Source of the DNA: Candidatus Cloacimonadota bacterium
GTDB taxonomy: Bacteria; Cloacimonadota; Cloacimonadia; Cloacimonadales; WRIO01
DNA: 46,944 nt
NCBI GenBank assembly: GCA_009777575.1
Contig: WRLO01000019.1
Coordinates: 1-46,944, forward strand
Reading direction: 5' to 3'
Positions 7,561 through 16,354 of the stretch are shown here, piece after piece (within the stretch, counting starts at the first letter, position 1; each line of letters begins with the position of its first letter). A program made the position numbers and the translations under genes. Below the pieces are notes generated by a model. That model was not told where the DNA came from, ran no database searches, and worked only from the letters and a program-made list of their open reading frames with translations.

Positions 7561-8586
7561 ATGAACGAAATAAAAACAAAAGATGCTAATTTCTTTACTG
7601 ATATAAGAGCTATAATTCTTGAAGCTCGTAACAATGCCGTTCGGAGCGTGGATTATGAAAGAGTCAAAATGTATTGGCAATTGGGTGAGCGAGTTTTTAT
7701 TGAGGAACAAAAAGGACAAAATAGAGCGACTTATGGCGAGTATTTAATAAAGAATCTTGCTGAGCAACTTGAAAAGGAGTTTGGAAGCGGGTTTTCGTAT
7801 CGTCAATTAACCAGAGCAAGACAATTTTATAGGCTTTACCCAATTGTGTCCGCGCTGCGGACACAATTGAACTGGATGCAGTATAAGCTACTTATAGCCA
7901 TTGCTGACAGCAGCAAAAGAGAGTATTACGAGCTTGAAGCTATAAATAATGCTTGGACTGGTAGGGAACTTGAACGACAGATTAACTCTTTACTGTATGA
8001 ACGATTGTTAATCAGTAACGACAAAGAGGCTGTTCTCGCTGTTGCAAGAAAAGAGCGTATCCCTGAAAAACCATCTGAAATAATTAAAGGTTCAACATAT
8101 TTAGAGTTTTTAGGCTTAAAAAGAGAATCAGAATATTATGAAAAGGACATAGAATCAGCATTAATCAAACATTTACAGGATTTTCTGCTTGAGCTTGGCA
8201 ATGGTTTTTCTTTTGTTGCTCGTCAGAAGAGAATTTTACTTGAAGATGATGAGTTTTTCGTTGACCTGGTATTCTATAATCGACTGCTTCGTTGTTTTGT
8301 TATCATTGAATTAAAAACGCATAAACTTTCTCACGAAGATTTAGGTCAATTACAGATGTATGTAAACTATTATGACCGTTTTGAAAAACTACCAGACGAA
8401 AATAAAACAGTCGGAATACTTCTCTGCACAGACCAAAATGAAATGCTGGTGAAAATAACTCTGCCAGAAGACAATACTCACATCATGACAAGTAAATATC
8501 AACTATATTTACCCTCTGAAAATGAGCTGACTGATGAAATTAAGAAGCTATTAAATAATGTGAGAGATACAAGTGATTCTGAATAG
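7561..8586 (+). CDS. DUF1016 family PD-(D/E)XK nuclease (YhcG-like)
   Basis: This is a full-length DUF1016 protein (341 residues). Residues 10-145 form the helical DUF1016_N domain (YWQLGERVFIEEQ, FGSGFSYRQL, PIVSALRTQLNW). Residues 175-330 form a PD-(D/E)XK nuclease domain with FVDLVFYN (D235) and FVIIELK (E250, K252), followed by GQLQMYVNYYD. The family is linked to DNA processing and mobile or defence loci, and its exact substrate is unknown. The 5' 430 bases are duplicated at 3169-3606. A KilA-N fragment follows immediately, overlapping the stop. A covarying palindrome lies at 7841-7869. Confidence 0.9.
   Translation: MNEIKTKDANFFTDIRAIILEARNNAVRSVDYERVKMYWQLGERVFIEEQKGQNRATYGEYLIKNLAEQLEKEFGSGFSYRQLTRARQFYRLYPIVSALRTQLNWMQYKLLIAIADSSKREYYELEAINNAWTGRELERQINSLLYERLLISNDKEAVLAVARKERIPEKPSEIIKGSTYLEFLGLKRESEYYEKDIESALIKHLQDFLLELGNGFSFVARQKRILLEDDEFFVDLVFYNRLLRCFVIIELKTHKLSHEDLGQLQMYVNYYDRFEKLPDENKTVGILLCTDQNEMLVKITLPEDNTHIMTSKYQLYLPSENELTDEIKKLLNNVRDTSDSE
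7841..7869. repeat. 29-bp palindrome inside DUF1016, covarying with copy 1
   Basis: Perfect 13-base arms (CAATTGTGTCCGC and its complement) around GCT. Compared with 3449-3477, AA/TT in the arms has become TC/GA, so both sides changed together. It encodes IVSALRTQL. Confidence 0.85.
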
Positions 8587-8589
8587 ATG

Positions 8590-8722
8590 CACTGTTAAAT
8601 ATCTCAGGTTATGGGAACGAATTCATTACCCAGATTTTAATTACCTCGCTTTCGAGGCAATTGAAAATGAAGCTGAACGCAATTTTTATAGCCCGTTAAA
8701 TAGTTTGATAAAATGGGAAATA
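8590..8722 (+). pseudogene. KilA-N domain fragment
   Basis: The translation contains a KilA-N-like stretch: YLRLWERIHYPDFNY, LAFEAIENEAERNFYSP and LNSLIKW, corresponding to FLxLWExxxNPxF..xEFExxKNEAGxNxFxLSxxKWI of KilA-N domains found in phage and mobile-element proteins. It has no convincing start (an upstream GTG overlaps the DUF1016 stop). The frame continues only to 8761 as unrelated AT-rich sequence. It is a remnant next to the RhuM and DUF1016 genes, which commonly travel with such domains. Confidence 0.5.
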
Positions 8723-8931
8723 AAGTTTGAGATATTTTTATCTTTAAATAAATTTTTATAGAATTGATTAAAAAAGGGTTGGAAGCTTAAATGGTCACCG
8801 AACAATGATTAAAAAGTTTTAATTTGATAAAAAATAATTTTTTGAGTATTGTTTTATTTTTATTAAGAAAAGGGATTTTTAATATTTCAGATAAATTTCA
8901 TTCTTATAATATCACAAATCGAAAAAAGTTC

Positions 8932-8960
8932 TTGACTTTTAAACCCATTTTAAAATAATG
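8932..8960 (+). promoter_or_regulatory. Putative promoter of the methylase operon
   Basis: TTGACT at 8932-8937 is followed by TAAAATAAT near 8951-8959, about 35 bases before the first start codon. This is the only promoter-like sequence I see in the 230-base gap. Confidence 0.35.
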
Positions 8961-8993
8961 GCATAGAAATATGAAAAAAATGAGGGATATGAT

Positions 8994-9197
8994 ATGGAAG
9001 ATAGCATGGCACCTTATGGTTTTGGTAAAATTGTTGCGGTAGCTCAAAAATGGTCTTTACACGAAGCTTTACAAAAAAAGTCTTTGAGGTATCCCTTGTA
9101 CTCTTTTGTTGATACAATTGAAGCCTCATATATGATTTTGAATGTTTTGTTAAGATTATCTGATTTCTTGATAAAGGAAACGAGGCTATATGAATAA
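8994..9197 (+). CDS. Small protein leading the methylase-nuclease operon
   Basis: This 67-residue ORF has a GAGGGAT ribosome binding site seven bases before its ATG, and it overlaps the methylase start by eight bases, which indicates translational coupling. The sequence (with AQKWSLHEALQKK, YSFVDTIEASYMILNVLLRLS) is helical with an amphipathic, fairly hydrophobic C-terminal half. I recognise no family. By position it may be a controller or partner of the restriction-modification enzymes, or a truncated leftover. Confidence 0.6.
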   Translation: MEDSMAPYGFGKIVAVAQKWSLHEALQKKSLRYPLYSFVDTIEASYMILNVLLRLSDFLIKETRLYE

Positions 9198-12100
9198 CCT
9201 CTCAAAAGTATTTGAAGTATTAAAACTTAATACATCAAATGGATTATATTATCTTAACGAGCCTATTTGGAAATCAATTTTACAATTACCCAATCGTATT
9301 CTAAATCTATTTGAAAATGAAATAAAGCCAGATGCTTTTTTTTGTTTAGATAATAAACCCTTGATATTATTTTATGAAAACCCTGAAGATAAGAAAGAAT
9401 TACATAAAAATATCTGGAATTTTAACGACACTCCAATTGTTATTATCGTGGAGGATAATAACATCACAATTTATAACGGATTTAGACTTCAGAATTCTGG
9501 AGAAAATAAAGGATTTTTAAATAAAATTGGAGATGAAAATGCTCTTAATGATTTTAATTATTTTGAACTAGTGACAGGAAAAACATGGGAAAAACATAAA
9601 GATGAATTAAACCACAAAAATAGAGTAGATTATAACCTTTTAAATAATATAAAGGACGCTCGTGCACTAATGATTGAAATATTACAAAAATCTGCTAAAA
9701 AACAAAGTATAGAATTTCATACTAAAATTGTAAATGCTTTGCTTGGAAAAATTATTTTTATAAGATATTTAATAGACAGAAAGATTTTAATAACTTTTAA
9801 TAATGAAACAAGAATATGGCTTAATACTGATTTATGTGAGTTATTGAAAGACAGCAATAAGACTAAAGTTTTTTTTACATGTTTATCCAATAAAGAAAAT
9901 GGTTTTAATGGCGATCTGTTTCCAATAACTGAAGATGAGTATAAAATAATAACCAGAGATGTTTATGAAATACTCATTAGACTCTTAAAAAGCGAAAGCA
10001 TCGGTTCGAAACAGCCATCATTGTTTGATTTATATGATTTTTCTGTGATACCTGTAGAATTTATAAGTAATGTGTATGAATCATTTGTTGGTGTAGAAAA
10101 TCAAGATAAAGAGGGTATTTACTACACTCCATTATTTTTAGTTGACTATATTTTATCAAAAACCGTAGGTGAGTTTGTTAGTGCAAATAAAACTTATAAT
10201 TGTAAAGTTTTAGATCCTGCCTGTGGATCTGGAATATTTTTAGTTGAAGTTTTACGAAAACTAATTGAACAATACAAAATACAGAATACAAATCTTAAAA
10301 AAGCAACTTTTAAAGAAGATATAAAGAAAATTGTTACTGAAAATATTTATGGAATTGATAAAGATAAAAGCGCAATTGAAGTTGCTATTTTTTCAATTTA
10401 TCTCACTCTTTTAAGTGAAATGGAGCCACCAGATATCGCTTCTTTTAAATTTCCTGAGCTGTTGAATACTAATTTTTTCTGTGAAGATTATTTTGATATA
10501 AATGCTGGATATAACACTATTTTTAAGAGTTTGTGTTTTGATTTCATTGTTGGCAATCCACCATGGAGTCGCGGCAAAAATGAAAAGCAAAGAACTGGGA
10601 ACGAGCCTTTATTTATACAATACTTGCAGAATAGAAAAAAAATAGAAAAATCTTTTAATTACAAACATGAAGTAGATATAGGAAACAAGGAAATTGCTCA
10701 AGCTTTTTTACTAAGAAATAGTGACTTTTCTAACTCTCAAACCAGATGTTCCTTAATTATTACGAGTAAAGTACTATACAATTTACAAAGTAAAAATTTT
10801 AGACAATATTTTTTGCAGAATTTTAAGATAGAAAGAGTTTTTGAATTAGCTCCAGTCAGGCGGGAAGTATTTACTGATAGAGCTGTTGCGCCTGCTTGTG
10901 TATTATTTTATAAATACTCATTTAATGAAAATACAGATGAAAACATAATAGAGCATATAGCTCTTAAACCAAGTCGCTTTTTTTCTTTGTTTAATATATT
11001 TTCTTTATCTATACATGATATAAAGCAAGTTCAACAAGATAGATTTAAAAAATACGATTGGATATGGAAAACCCTAGTATATGGTTCATATCTCGATTTT
11101 AGATTTATCAATAAAATGAATAAATTATCAAGAATTGGCAATGTTATAAAGCAAAATAAAATGATTTTTAAACAAGGTTTAAAAAGAAAAGATGGTGAAA
11201 AAATAGTTGAAGTAAGTGAGTTAGTAGGAAAATCATTTATTGATACCACGAAAAAGCAACTAAAGCCATTTAGAATTATCGACACTGAGATTAAATGGGA
11301 TAAAGCAAATGTTGGATATATTTACACAGAGAACGGTAAACCGTATTTTGAGTTGTTTCAACCGTATTCTTTATTAATTATCGAAACACTAAATAATGAT
11401 TTCACTTCAAATGCTGCAATTAATCATAAAGAAAATGTCTTTACTAGCTCAATTCGTGCTTTAAAAATTCATAATAAAGAACATATTGATATGTTATACT
11501 CCATTAACACAGTTCTCTGTTCATCCTTATTCTCATATTATGCACTTTATTTATGTTCATCTATAGGTATTGAGAGAGAGCAAACCCAAGATAAAGAAAT
11601 TGAAGAAATGTGGTTTTTACAAATACCTGATGCTATTAAAAGGGGAAAACTAATAGAAGAACATGAAACACAAAAAAATATCATAAAATGTAAAGTTATC
11701 GAGGAACTATCAGTTAAAGAGCAATGTGATAATATTATTATGCCTATTTTGTCATTAAGCGATGAAGAAAAGGCTTTACTTGATTATGCAAATAATATTA
11801 TCATTCCAATTCAAATGCGACACGATAATCATGAAAAGCTTTTTGATATTATTATGCTAGAAGATGAAATATTAATAGATTATGCAAACTTGTTCTTTGA
11901 CTATTTCAAATCATCTTTTGAATCTGTTGAGAAAAAATTTATTATAGAAATCTGTCTTTCTCAACACTTGATAGGAATGTTTTTTAAGGTGATTTCAGAA
12001 TCAGAGTATCAGGAAAGAATTATTTGGAAACAGCAAAGCTATAAAGAAATGTTTGCACTATTAACTCATCTCGGAAATGAAAGAATAACAGATAATCTTT

Positions 12101-12249
12101 TTATTCAAAAAGATATTAGAGGTTTTGACGAAGATTATTTTTATATATGTAAACCAAACGAAAAACGATTATGGCATAAAGCTATTGGTTATTTAGATGC
12201 AGAGGAGTTTATGCATCTTATTTTACAAGAAGGGAATAAGGGTAAATAG
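9190..12249 (+). CDS. N6-adenine DNA methylase, large type IIG/BREX-like
   Basis: This 1019-residue protein transfers a methyl group from S-adenosylmethionine to adenine N6. Motif X-like sequence (GIYYTPLFLVDYIL, about 309-322) precedes motif I, DPACGSG (342-348), a GIDKD acidic motif near 388-392, and the catalytic motif IV NPPW (456-459). This is the gamma-class order seen in Eco57I-type enzymes. Residues 600-1019 are probably the target recognition and helical region. The N-terminal 140 residues (FCLDNKPLILFYEN, PIVIIVEDNNITIYNGF) resemble a nuclease or substrate-binding domain, but I cannot see an unambiguous PD-(D/E)XK triad. The gene overlaps the small ORF upstream and the nuclease gene downstream, so the three form one operon. 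Confidence 0.88.
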   Translation: MNNLSKVFEVLKLNTSNGLYYLNEPIWKSILQLPNRILNLFENEIKPDAFFCLDNKPLILFYENPEDKKELHKNIWNFNDTPIVIIVEDNNITIYNGFRLQNSGENKGFLNKIGDENALNDFNYFELVTGKTWEKHKDELNHKNRVDYNLLNNIKDARALMIEILQKSAKKQSIEFHTKIVNALLGKIIFIRYLIDRKILITFNNETRIWLNTDLCELLKDSNKTKVFFTCLSNKENGFNGDLFPITEDEYKIITRDVYEILIRLLKSESIGSKQPSLFDLYDFSVIPVEFISNVYESFVGVENQDKEGIYYTPLFLVDYILSKTVGEFVSANKTYNCKVLDPACGSGIFLVEVLRKLIEQYKIQNTNLKKATFKEDIKKIVTENIYGIDKDKSAIEVAIFSIYLTLLSEMEPPDIASFKFPELLNTNFFCEDYFDINAGYNTIFKSLCFDFIVGNPPWSRGKNEKQRTGNEPLFIQYLQNRKKIEKSFNYKHEVDIGNKEIAQAFLLRNSDFSNSQTRCSLIITSKVLYNLQSKNFRQYFLQNFKIERVFELAPVRREVFTDRAVAPACVLFYKYSFNENTDENIIEHIALKPSRFFSLFNIFSLSIHDIKQVQQDRFKKYDWIWKTLVYGSYLDFRFINKMNKLSRIGNVIKQNKMIFKQGLKRKDGEKIVEVSELVGKSFIDTTKKQLKPFRIIDTEIKWDKANVGYIYTENGKPYFELFQPYSLLIIETLNNDFTSNAAINHKENVFTSSIRALKIHNKEHIDMLYSINTVLCSSLFSYYALYLCSSIGIEREQTQDKEIEEMWFLQIPDAIKRGKLIEEHETQKNIIKCKVIEELSVKEQCDNIIMPILSLSDEEKALLDYANNIIIPIQMRHDNHEKLFDIIMLEDEILIDYANLFFDYFKSSFESVEKKFIIEICLSQHLIGMFFKVISESEYQERIIWKQQSYKEMFALLTHLGNERITDNLFIQKDIRGFDEDYFYICKPNEKRLWHKAIGYLDAEEFMHLILQEGNKGK

Positions 12250-12932
12250 TGGTTATGACAAATAAAATAAAATTATTTAAACACAGCGATGAATTTTACA
12301 AAAAAAAGTTTCAGGAAATTTTAAGAAATATTTATTTATGTTACCTTTTTTTGAAAGAAGATACTATAAAAATACCATCAAACAACGAAAACATGATAAG
12401 AGACATACTAGTAGATAATTACTTAAACAATGATGATATCAGAATAAAAACAGGATTAAATAAGTATTCATTCAATAAAGAAACTGCAGAAAGCAGAGGT
12501 TTTGCTGATATAAAAATTGAATTTAAAAATGAACTACTCCCTACAAATGCATATTATATCATAGAATGTAAAAGACTTGATAATAAGAATACTAAAGGTA
12601 AAAATGGTTTGAATGCAAAATACATCAACGAGGGTATTTTTAGATTCATATCAAATCATTATTCAACAAATTGTGGGGTGAATGCGATGTTAGGTTTTGT
12701 CATTCAAGAAATGAATATTGATGAAAACATTGATAATCTAAACTTTTTAATGCAAAATAAAATCAAAAAATCCACTAAACAATACATTCAAAAAGAGACT
12801 TTTTTGCCAAATTATGATTATCATTATAGTTCTGAACATATTGATGTAGAGAGTAAAGGATTTACATTATATCATATTATGTTAGACTTTTCGAGTTTTA
12901 ATGAAATTGAGTTGTCAGCTTCTAATAGATAA
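12249..12932 (+). CDS. PD-(D/E)XK nuclease partner of the methylase
   Basis: This is a protein of about 227 residues. The core GFADIKIEF, then a loop, then YYIIECKRLD fits the PD-(D/E)XK pattern D...ECK of restriction endonucleases (Asp near residue 88, Glu-Cys-Lys near 105-107). It starts at a GTG that shares its first base with the methylase stop codon; an ATG six bases downstream is an alternative, and GGG-rich sequence upstream can serve either. Together with the methylase it most likely forms a restriction-modification or related phage-defence module. No helicase or specificity gene is present, which argues against type I and DISARM. Confidence 0.75.
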   Translation: MVMTNKIKLFKHSDEFYKKKFQEILRNIYLCYLFLKEDTIKIPSNNENMIRDILVDNYLNNDDIRIKTGLNKYSFNKETAESRGFADIKIEFKNELLPTNAYYIIECKRLDNKNTKGKNGLNAKYINEGIFRFISNHYSTNCGVNAMLGFVIQEMNIDENIDNLNFLMQNKIKKSTKQYIQKETFLPNYDYHYSSEHIDVESKGFTLYHIMLDFSSFNEIELSASNR

Positions 12933-13282
12933 AAAGTGCTGATATATAAGAAATGAGATAAATGAGGTTATATTTAGGGACAATCAGGATAATGAATTAG
13001 CCTAATTTTACAGGCTTTTGGCTTTTTTACTTGCTGGAAATTTTGTAGACAGCGCATTTATCCGTTCCGTTTCAATTGTTTTCCTTATTTTTCGGAACTG
13101 ATAAATCAGTTCCCTACAAAATCAAGTTGCCGCTTGGATGGAGCTACTCACGAGTAGCGATGGCTTAACTCATAACTCTCGATGCTGATGTTGCCTTGTC
13201 ACTTGAATTGGATGGAAATAAGGTCAACAGCTGTAGGTTTTAATCTTAATCTATCTGATTTAATAGATTGAATATTCAAAGA
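12933..13282. other. Gene-free stretch with palindromic elements
   Basis: 350 bases without a supported gene. It holds the palindromic element at 13040-13122. It also has a short AT-rich hairpin (AATCTAT...ATAGATT, about 13247-13268) just past the stop of the minus-strand lipoprotein gene that may act as its terminator. Confidence 0.4.
13040..13122. repeat. Nested palindromic element
   Basis: Outer arms ATTTTGTAG and CTACAAAAT enclose a CGGAACTGATAAATCAG core that continues into TTCCCTAC. Read on the other strand this gives GTAGGGAAC followed by a hairpin core and GTTCCG, the same design as the element at 43613-43669 and 44561-44617 but with a different stem. Confidence 0.6.
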
Positions 13283-14740
13283 TTAATAACTAATCCATGA
13301 TGCTGGTCGAATACCCAAACTAAAAAAAACGCTCCCACCCTCCATATTTACTTCTCCAGACTCCGAAATATAGCTAGTATTTCCTGAATTTGAACCTGAT
13401 GATCGTAACCACCAATTATCTGCAAAACCATTAAATAAAGCAATTCGATTTGAATTAAATTGATCAGTAATAAACCATGCATAAGGATGAGGTCTATTTT
13501 CCAATTGTCCACTATCTCCAAAATATTGCACTACCTCGGCTATACTCAAAAGAAATATTTTATCAAGAGTGTCTTCACCACCTTGCGTGCCATACCATTG
13601 ATTGTTTTCATTGGTATTGCTTACTTGAACTATCCTGGATCTATCATTATTGGAGAATGCACTAGAGTAATAAAAAACATTGTTTAAATAATATCTCAGA
13701 CTACTATCTGCCCATGAGTTACTACCGCCTTGGGTATGATACTGCCTTCTCATTAGTATACTCTCAGTCACTATTAAAGCCTTATTATCTTGAATATCAA
13801 GTACCTTCCACTCATAAGCTCCAAATGTAATTATATCTCCAACACTAAGTAAAATATTTACACTAGCATATCCACTTTTACTTGGATCATAAGTCGATGT
13901 AGCCTGAACTATTAGCGAAACCGATGTCTCATTATTATCTACATACAGCTGTCCATTTGTATTAATTATTGTTGTTGAGCTGTTGTTTCCAAACAAGCTC
14001 CATGTAACAGTTTGCGGAGGATTATTTTCACCGTTTACAGTAGTAGCGAAATCTTTAATCCCCCCCAGACTGACAATTGCAGGGTTTGGGCTGACTACGA
14101 CACTTGTAACAGTTGGGATTAAAACAGCAACACTGGCATTTCCAGATTTACTCGTATCATAAGTAGATGTGGCTTGGACTACTAAAGCAGTCGAAGTTTC
14201 TACCTCAGCTATTGTCAAAAGACCTTCTGTATCCACGGTAGTAGCCGAGCTATTATTTCCAGAAACAGACCAGATGACAGTTTGAGGAGGGTCATTTGTC
14301 CCATTGACAGTGGCGGTAAAATTTTGAGTATCTCCTGGAGCTACATCAATACTATTTGGACTGACAACCACACTTGAGATAATATGCCTGACGACATTTA
14401 CACTCGCTTCACCGCTCACACCAGGGTCAAAGGTCGATTTTGCCTGCACGACTAGAGCAGTAGATGTTTCCCCCATAGCCACAGTCAAAAGACCATTAGA
14501 GTCAATGATAGTAGTGGAGCTATTATTTCCTGATACCCCCCAGGTAACAGATTTTGGTGGGTTGTTTTCACCAAGGACGGTAGCAGTAAATTTTTGAGAT
14601 TGTCCTATTTCAAGGGTTGTAATTTCCTCTGGACTGATGGATACGCTTTCGACTGAGGGGTATTTTACCTCAGCGATACAGTTAAGCAGTGATAAAAGTA
14701 ATATCACTGACAATATAGATAATAAAATTTTTTGTTTCAT
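13283..14740 (-). CDS. Ig-repeat lipoprotein, paralogue without DGR signature (C)
   Basis: This 485-residue lipoprotein has the same architecture as 5194-6642: lipobox LSLLNC (Cys21), three BIG repeats (about 31-115, 118-205, 208-297), and a C-terminal DUF6273-like lectin-fold domain (NSWADSSLRYYLNN, DKIFLLSIAEVVQYFGDSGQL, NWWLRSSG, LGIRPASWI). The first ~110 codons and the promoter are almost identical to those of B, indicating recent duplication or gene conversion. The C-terminal end instead has ordinary AT-rich codons, differs in length from the other two, and ends in IRPASW rather than VRPALW. It therefore looks like a fixed, non-diversified member of the family. Confidence 0.9.
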   Translation of the reverse strand: MKQKILLSILSVILLLSLLNCIAEVKYPSVESVSISPEEITTLEIGQSQKFTATVLGENNPPKSVTWGVSGNNSSTTIIDSNGLLTVAMGETSTALVVQAKSTFDPGVSGEASVNVVRHIISSVVVSPNSIDVAPGDTQNFTATVNGTNDPPQTVIWSVSGNNSSATTVDTEGLLTIAEVETSTALVVQATSTYDTSKSGNASVAVLIPTVTSVVVSPNPAIVSLGGIKDFATTVNGENNPPQTVTWSLFGNNSSTTIINTNGQLYVDNNETSVSLIVQATSTYDPSKSGYASVNILLSVGDIITFGAYEWKVLDIQDNKALIVTESILMRRQYHTQGGSNSWADSSLRYYLNNVFYYSSAFSNNDRSRIVQVSNTNENNQWYGTQGGEDTLDKIFLLSIAEVVQYFGDSGQLENRPHPYAWFITDQFNSNRIALFNGFADNWWLRSSGSNSGNTSYISESGEVNMEGGSVFFSLGIRPASWISY

Positions 14741-14791
14741 ATAGACTCCTTATCATTATACATCAGAATAATTATCTTTAAATCTTAATTA

Positions 14792-14821
14792 CAAAAATAT
14801 TTTATGAGGTTTTTTTGTCAA
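14792..14821 (-). promoter_or_regulatory. FCB-type promoter of lipoprotein C
   Basis: On the minus strand, TTGACA (14816-14821), a 16-base spacer and TATTTTTG (14792-14799), as upstream of the lipoprotein gene starting at 2253. Confidence 0.6.
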
Positions 14822-14870
14822 GTAATTTTTTCAAGTGGAGATGTGGAAATAGAGATAATGGAGTTTTTTA

Positions 14871-15030
14871 ACACAGAGATTTTGAGTTTTTTTCTTTTAA
14901 CACAAAGTTTTTTGAGAGAAGACACAGAGCACACAGAGATTTTCTCTGTGCATTTTTTGTCAAAAAAAGGAAAGCTCTCTGTGTTCTCTGTGACTTCTCT
15001 GTCTTCTCTGTGTTAAAAATCTCTGCTTTC
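14871..15030. repeat. CACAGAG palindromic repeat cluster, copy 3
   Basis: Same long imperfect hairpin as 2355-2530. Homology with the other blocks stops near 15060, before any RhuM-like sequence. The rest of the 590-base gap 14741-15331 holds only the two flanking promoters. Confidence 0.75.
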
Positions 15031-15285
15031 TCATCTTTTTTCTCAATCTCTATGTTTAAAATCCTCTGTTATGATATTTGAGAGTTATTACAGAGAATTC
15101 GTGATATTCGTAATAGTGAAAGAAATTTTTATCAACAAATTATGTAATTTGCTGGATAAAGGTGAAAATTAAGAATTACTATGTGAAAAGTGTAAAAAAT
15201 ATGGCAAATAAACTCCTCATAATAAAATAATGGCAATGATATTTCAAGTCTAAAGACTTTGTCTATAGTAAATTACAAAAATGTC

Positions 15286-15318
15286 TTGACAAAAATAGGT
15301 TTGTAAAAATTATTACAC
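15286..15318 (+). promoter_or_regulatory. Putative promoter of the MBL-ftsB-kinase-lpxK operon
   Basis: TTGACA at 15286-15291, with an AT-rich TATTACAC downstream and a GGAGGA ribosome binding site before the ATG at 15332. The -7 element is not a clean match. Confidence 0.4.
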
Positions 15319-15331
15319 TCGGAGGAAAGTT

Positions 15332-15979
15332 ATGTTGACTTTAAAATGGTATGGTCATGCGATGTGGAGTTTGATAACGGAGAACTTCCATATAATCCTG
15401 GACCCTTATGCAAATATTGGTTATGAAATGCCGAAAGAACTAACTGCGGATATAGTAATATCTTCACATGAGCATTTCGACCACAACAATTTTAAGCTAA
15501 TATTGCCTAATTTTCAAAAAATATCACAAATAGGCACATATCAGCTAACACACTGTAAAGTGAAGATGATAGAAGCGAGTCATGGGCGTGTAAATGAAAA
15601 GAATCTAGGTGACACCTATCTAATTCATATCACCTTCGATGGAGTTACTCTTTTGCATTGTGGCGACTTGGGAGTAGTTCTCAATGAGGATCTATTAAAA
15701 GAAATAGGCGAGGTAGATATTCTCTTTATCCCTGTAGGTGGTCATTTTACAATCAATGCAGAAAAAGCAAAGGAAGTAATAGAGCTATTGACTCCAAAAT
15801 TTGTATTTCCCATGCACTATAAAACCGAGAAATCAACTATAGATTTCATAGAGACGATAGAGCCTTTTGCAGAGCTATATCCCAACATGGAAAAAATAAA
15901 TTCCAATATCTTTGAAATCAGCAAAGAAGATTTGAATAAAGAAACACAAAGGATTTTACAACTAAACTATGAAAGCTGA
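15332..15979 (+). CDS. MBL-fold metal-dependent hydrolase
   Basis: This 215-residue metallo-beta-lactamase-fold protein belongs to the UlaG/UPF0173-like group. The metal-binding motif SHEHFDHN (H46, H48, D50, H51) is complete. The later ligands appear in LLHCGDLG and FPMHYKT, and PVGGHFTINAEKA is typical of the group. It probably acts in the cytoplasm on an unknown phosphodiester or lactone substrate. It overlaps the next ORF by 11 bases, so the two are translationally coupled. Confidence 0.85.
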   Translation: MLTLKWYGHAMWSLITENFHIILDPYANIGYEMPKELTADIVISSHEHFDHNNFKLILPNFQKISQIGTYQLTHCKVKMIEASHGRVNEKNLGDTYLIHITFDGVTLLHCGDLGVVLNEDLLKEIGEVDILFIPVGGHFTINAEKAKEVIELLTPKFVFPMHYKTEKSTIDFIETIEPFAELYPNMEKINSNIFEISKEDLNKETQRILQLNYES

Positions 15980-16310
15980 AACTGAAAAAAATATTCCAAC
16001 CCCCCAACGAATAGTCAGTCTAAAGACATATTTACATAATGCAGGAAAAATTGCTTGTGTCTTAACTTGTTTATGGTTTTTCTTAAATATTTTGTTTTTT
16101 GACACATATAGTTTTTTTGTTTATTTTTCAAGTTCTGAGAGGTTAAAAAAACTTTCTGAATCTAACGAAAGTCTTTTGAACCAAAACAATCAGCTTGAAA
16201 TAGAAATAGAAAGATTGAAAAATGACCCACTTTTTATCGAAAGGATCGCTCGACACAACTACACAATGGTCAAAGAGGGAGAAACTGTCTATATATTTAG
16301 AAAGAATTAG
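15969..16310 (+). CDS. FtsB/DivIC-like septum protein
   Basis: This 113-residue bitopic membrane protein has a basic cytoplasmic N-terminus, one transmembrane helix (about 27-47, CVLTCLWFFLNILFF), a coiled coil (about 53-88, SSERLKKLSESNESLLNQNN) and the family ending DPLFIERIARHNYTMVKEGE. FtsB/DivIC proteins bridge FtsQ and FtsL in the divisome. The length and arrangement fit. The exact orthologue cannot be fixed from sequence alone. Confidence 0.8.
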   Translation: MKAETEKNIPTPQRIVSLKTYLHNAGKIACVLTCLWFFLNILFFDTYSFFVYFSSSERLKKLSESNESLLNQNNQLEIEIERLKNDPLFIERIARHNYTMVKEGETVYIFRKN

Positions 16311-16354
16311 AAATTTTAATATAAAAAAGACAAATTTAAAGTAGTGTATAGAAT

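Larger units (their letters stand above)
6693..7997 (+). repeat. Direct repeat block (RhuM-DUF1016), copy 2
   Basis: Second copy of the block at 2283-3603, in the same orientation. It includes a CACAGAG cluster (about 6770-6955) in which part of the right arm is replaced by unrelated sequence, then the RhuM-like ORF and the start of an intact DUF1016 gene. Confidence 0.85.

Noticed and set aside
13283..13450. Third paralogue as a current DGR target
   Set aside because: Its C-terminal codons are AT-rich, its length differs and the constant 3' end is absent.
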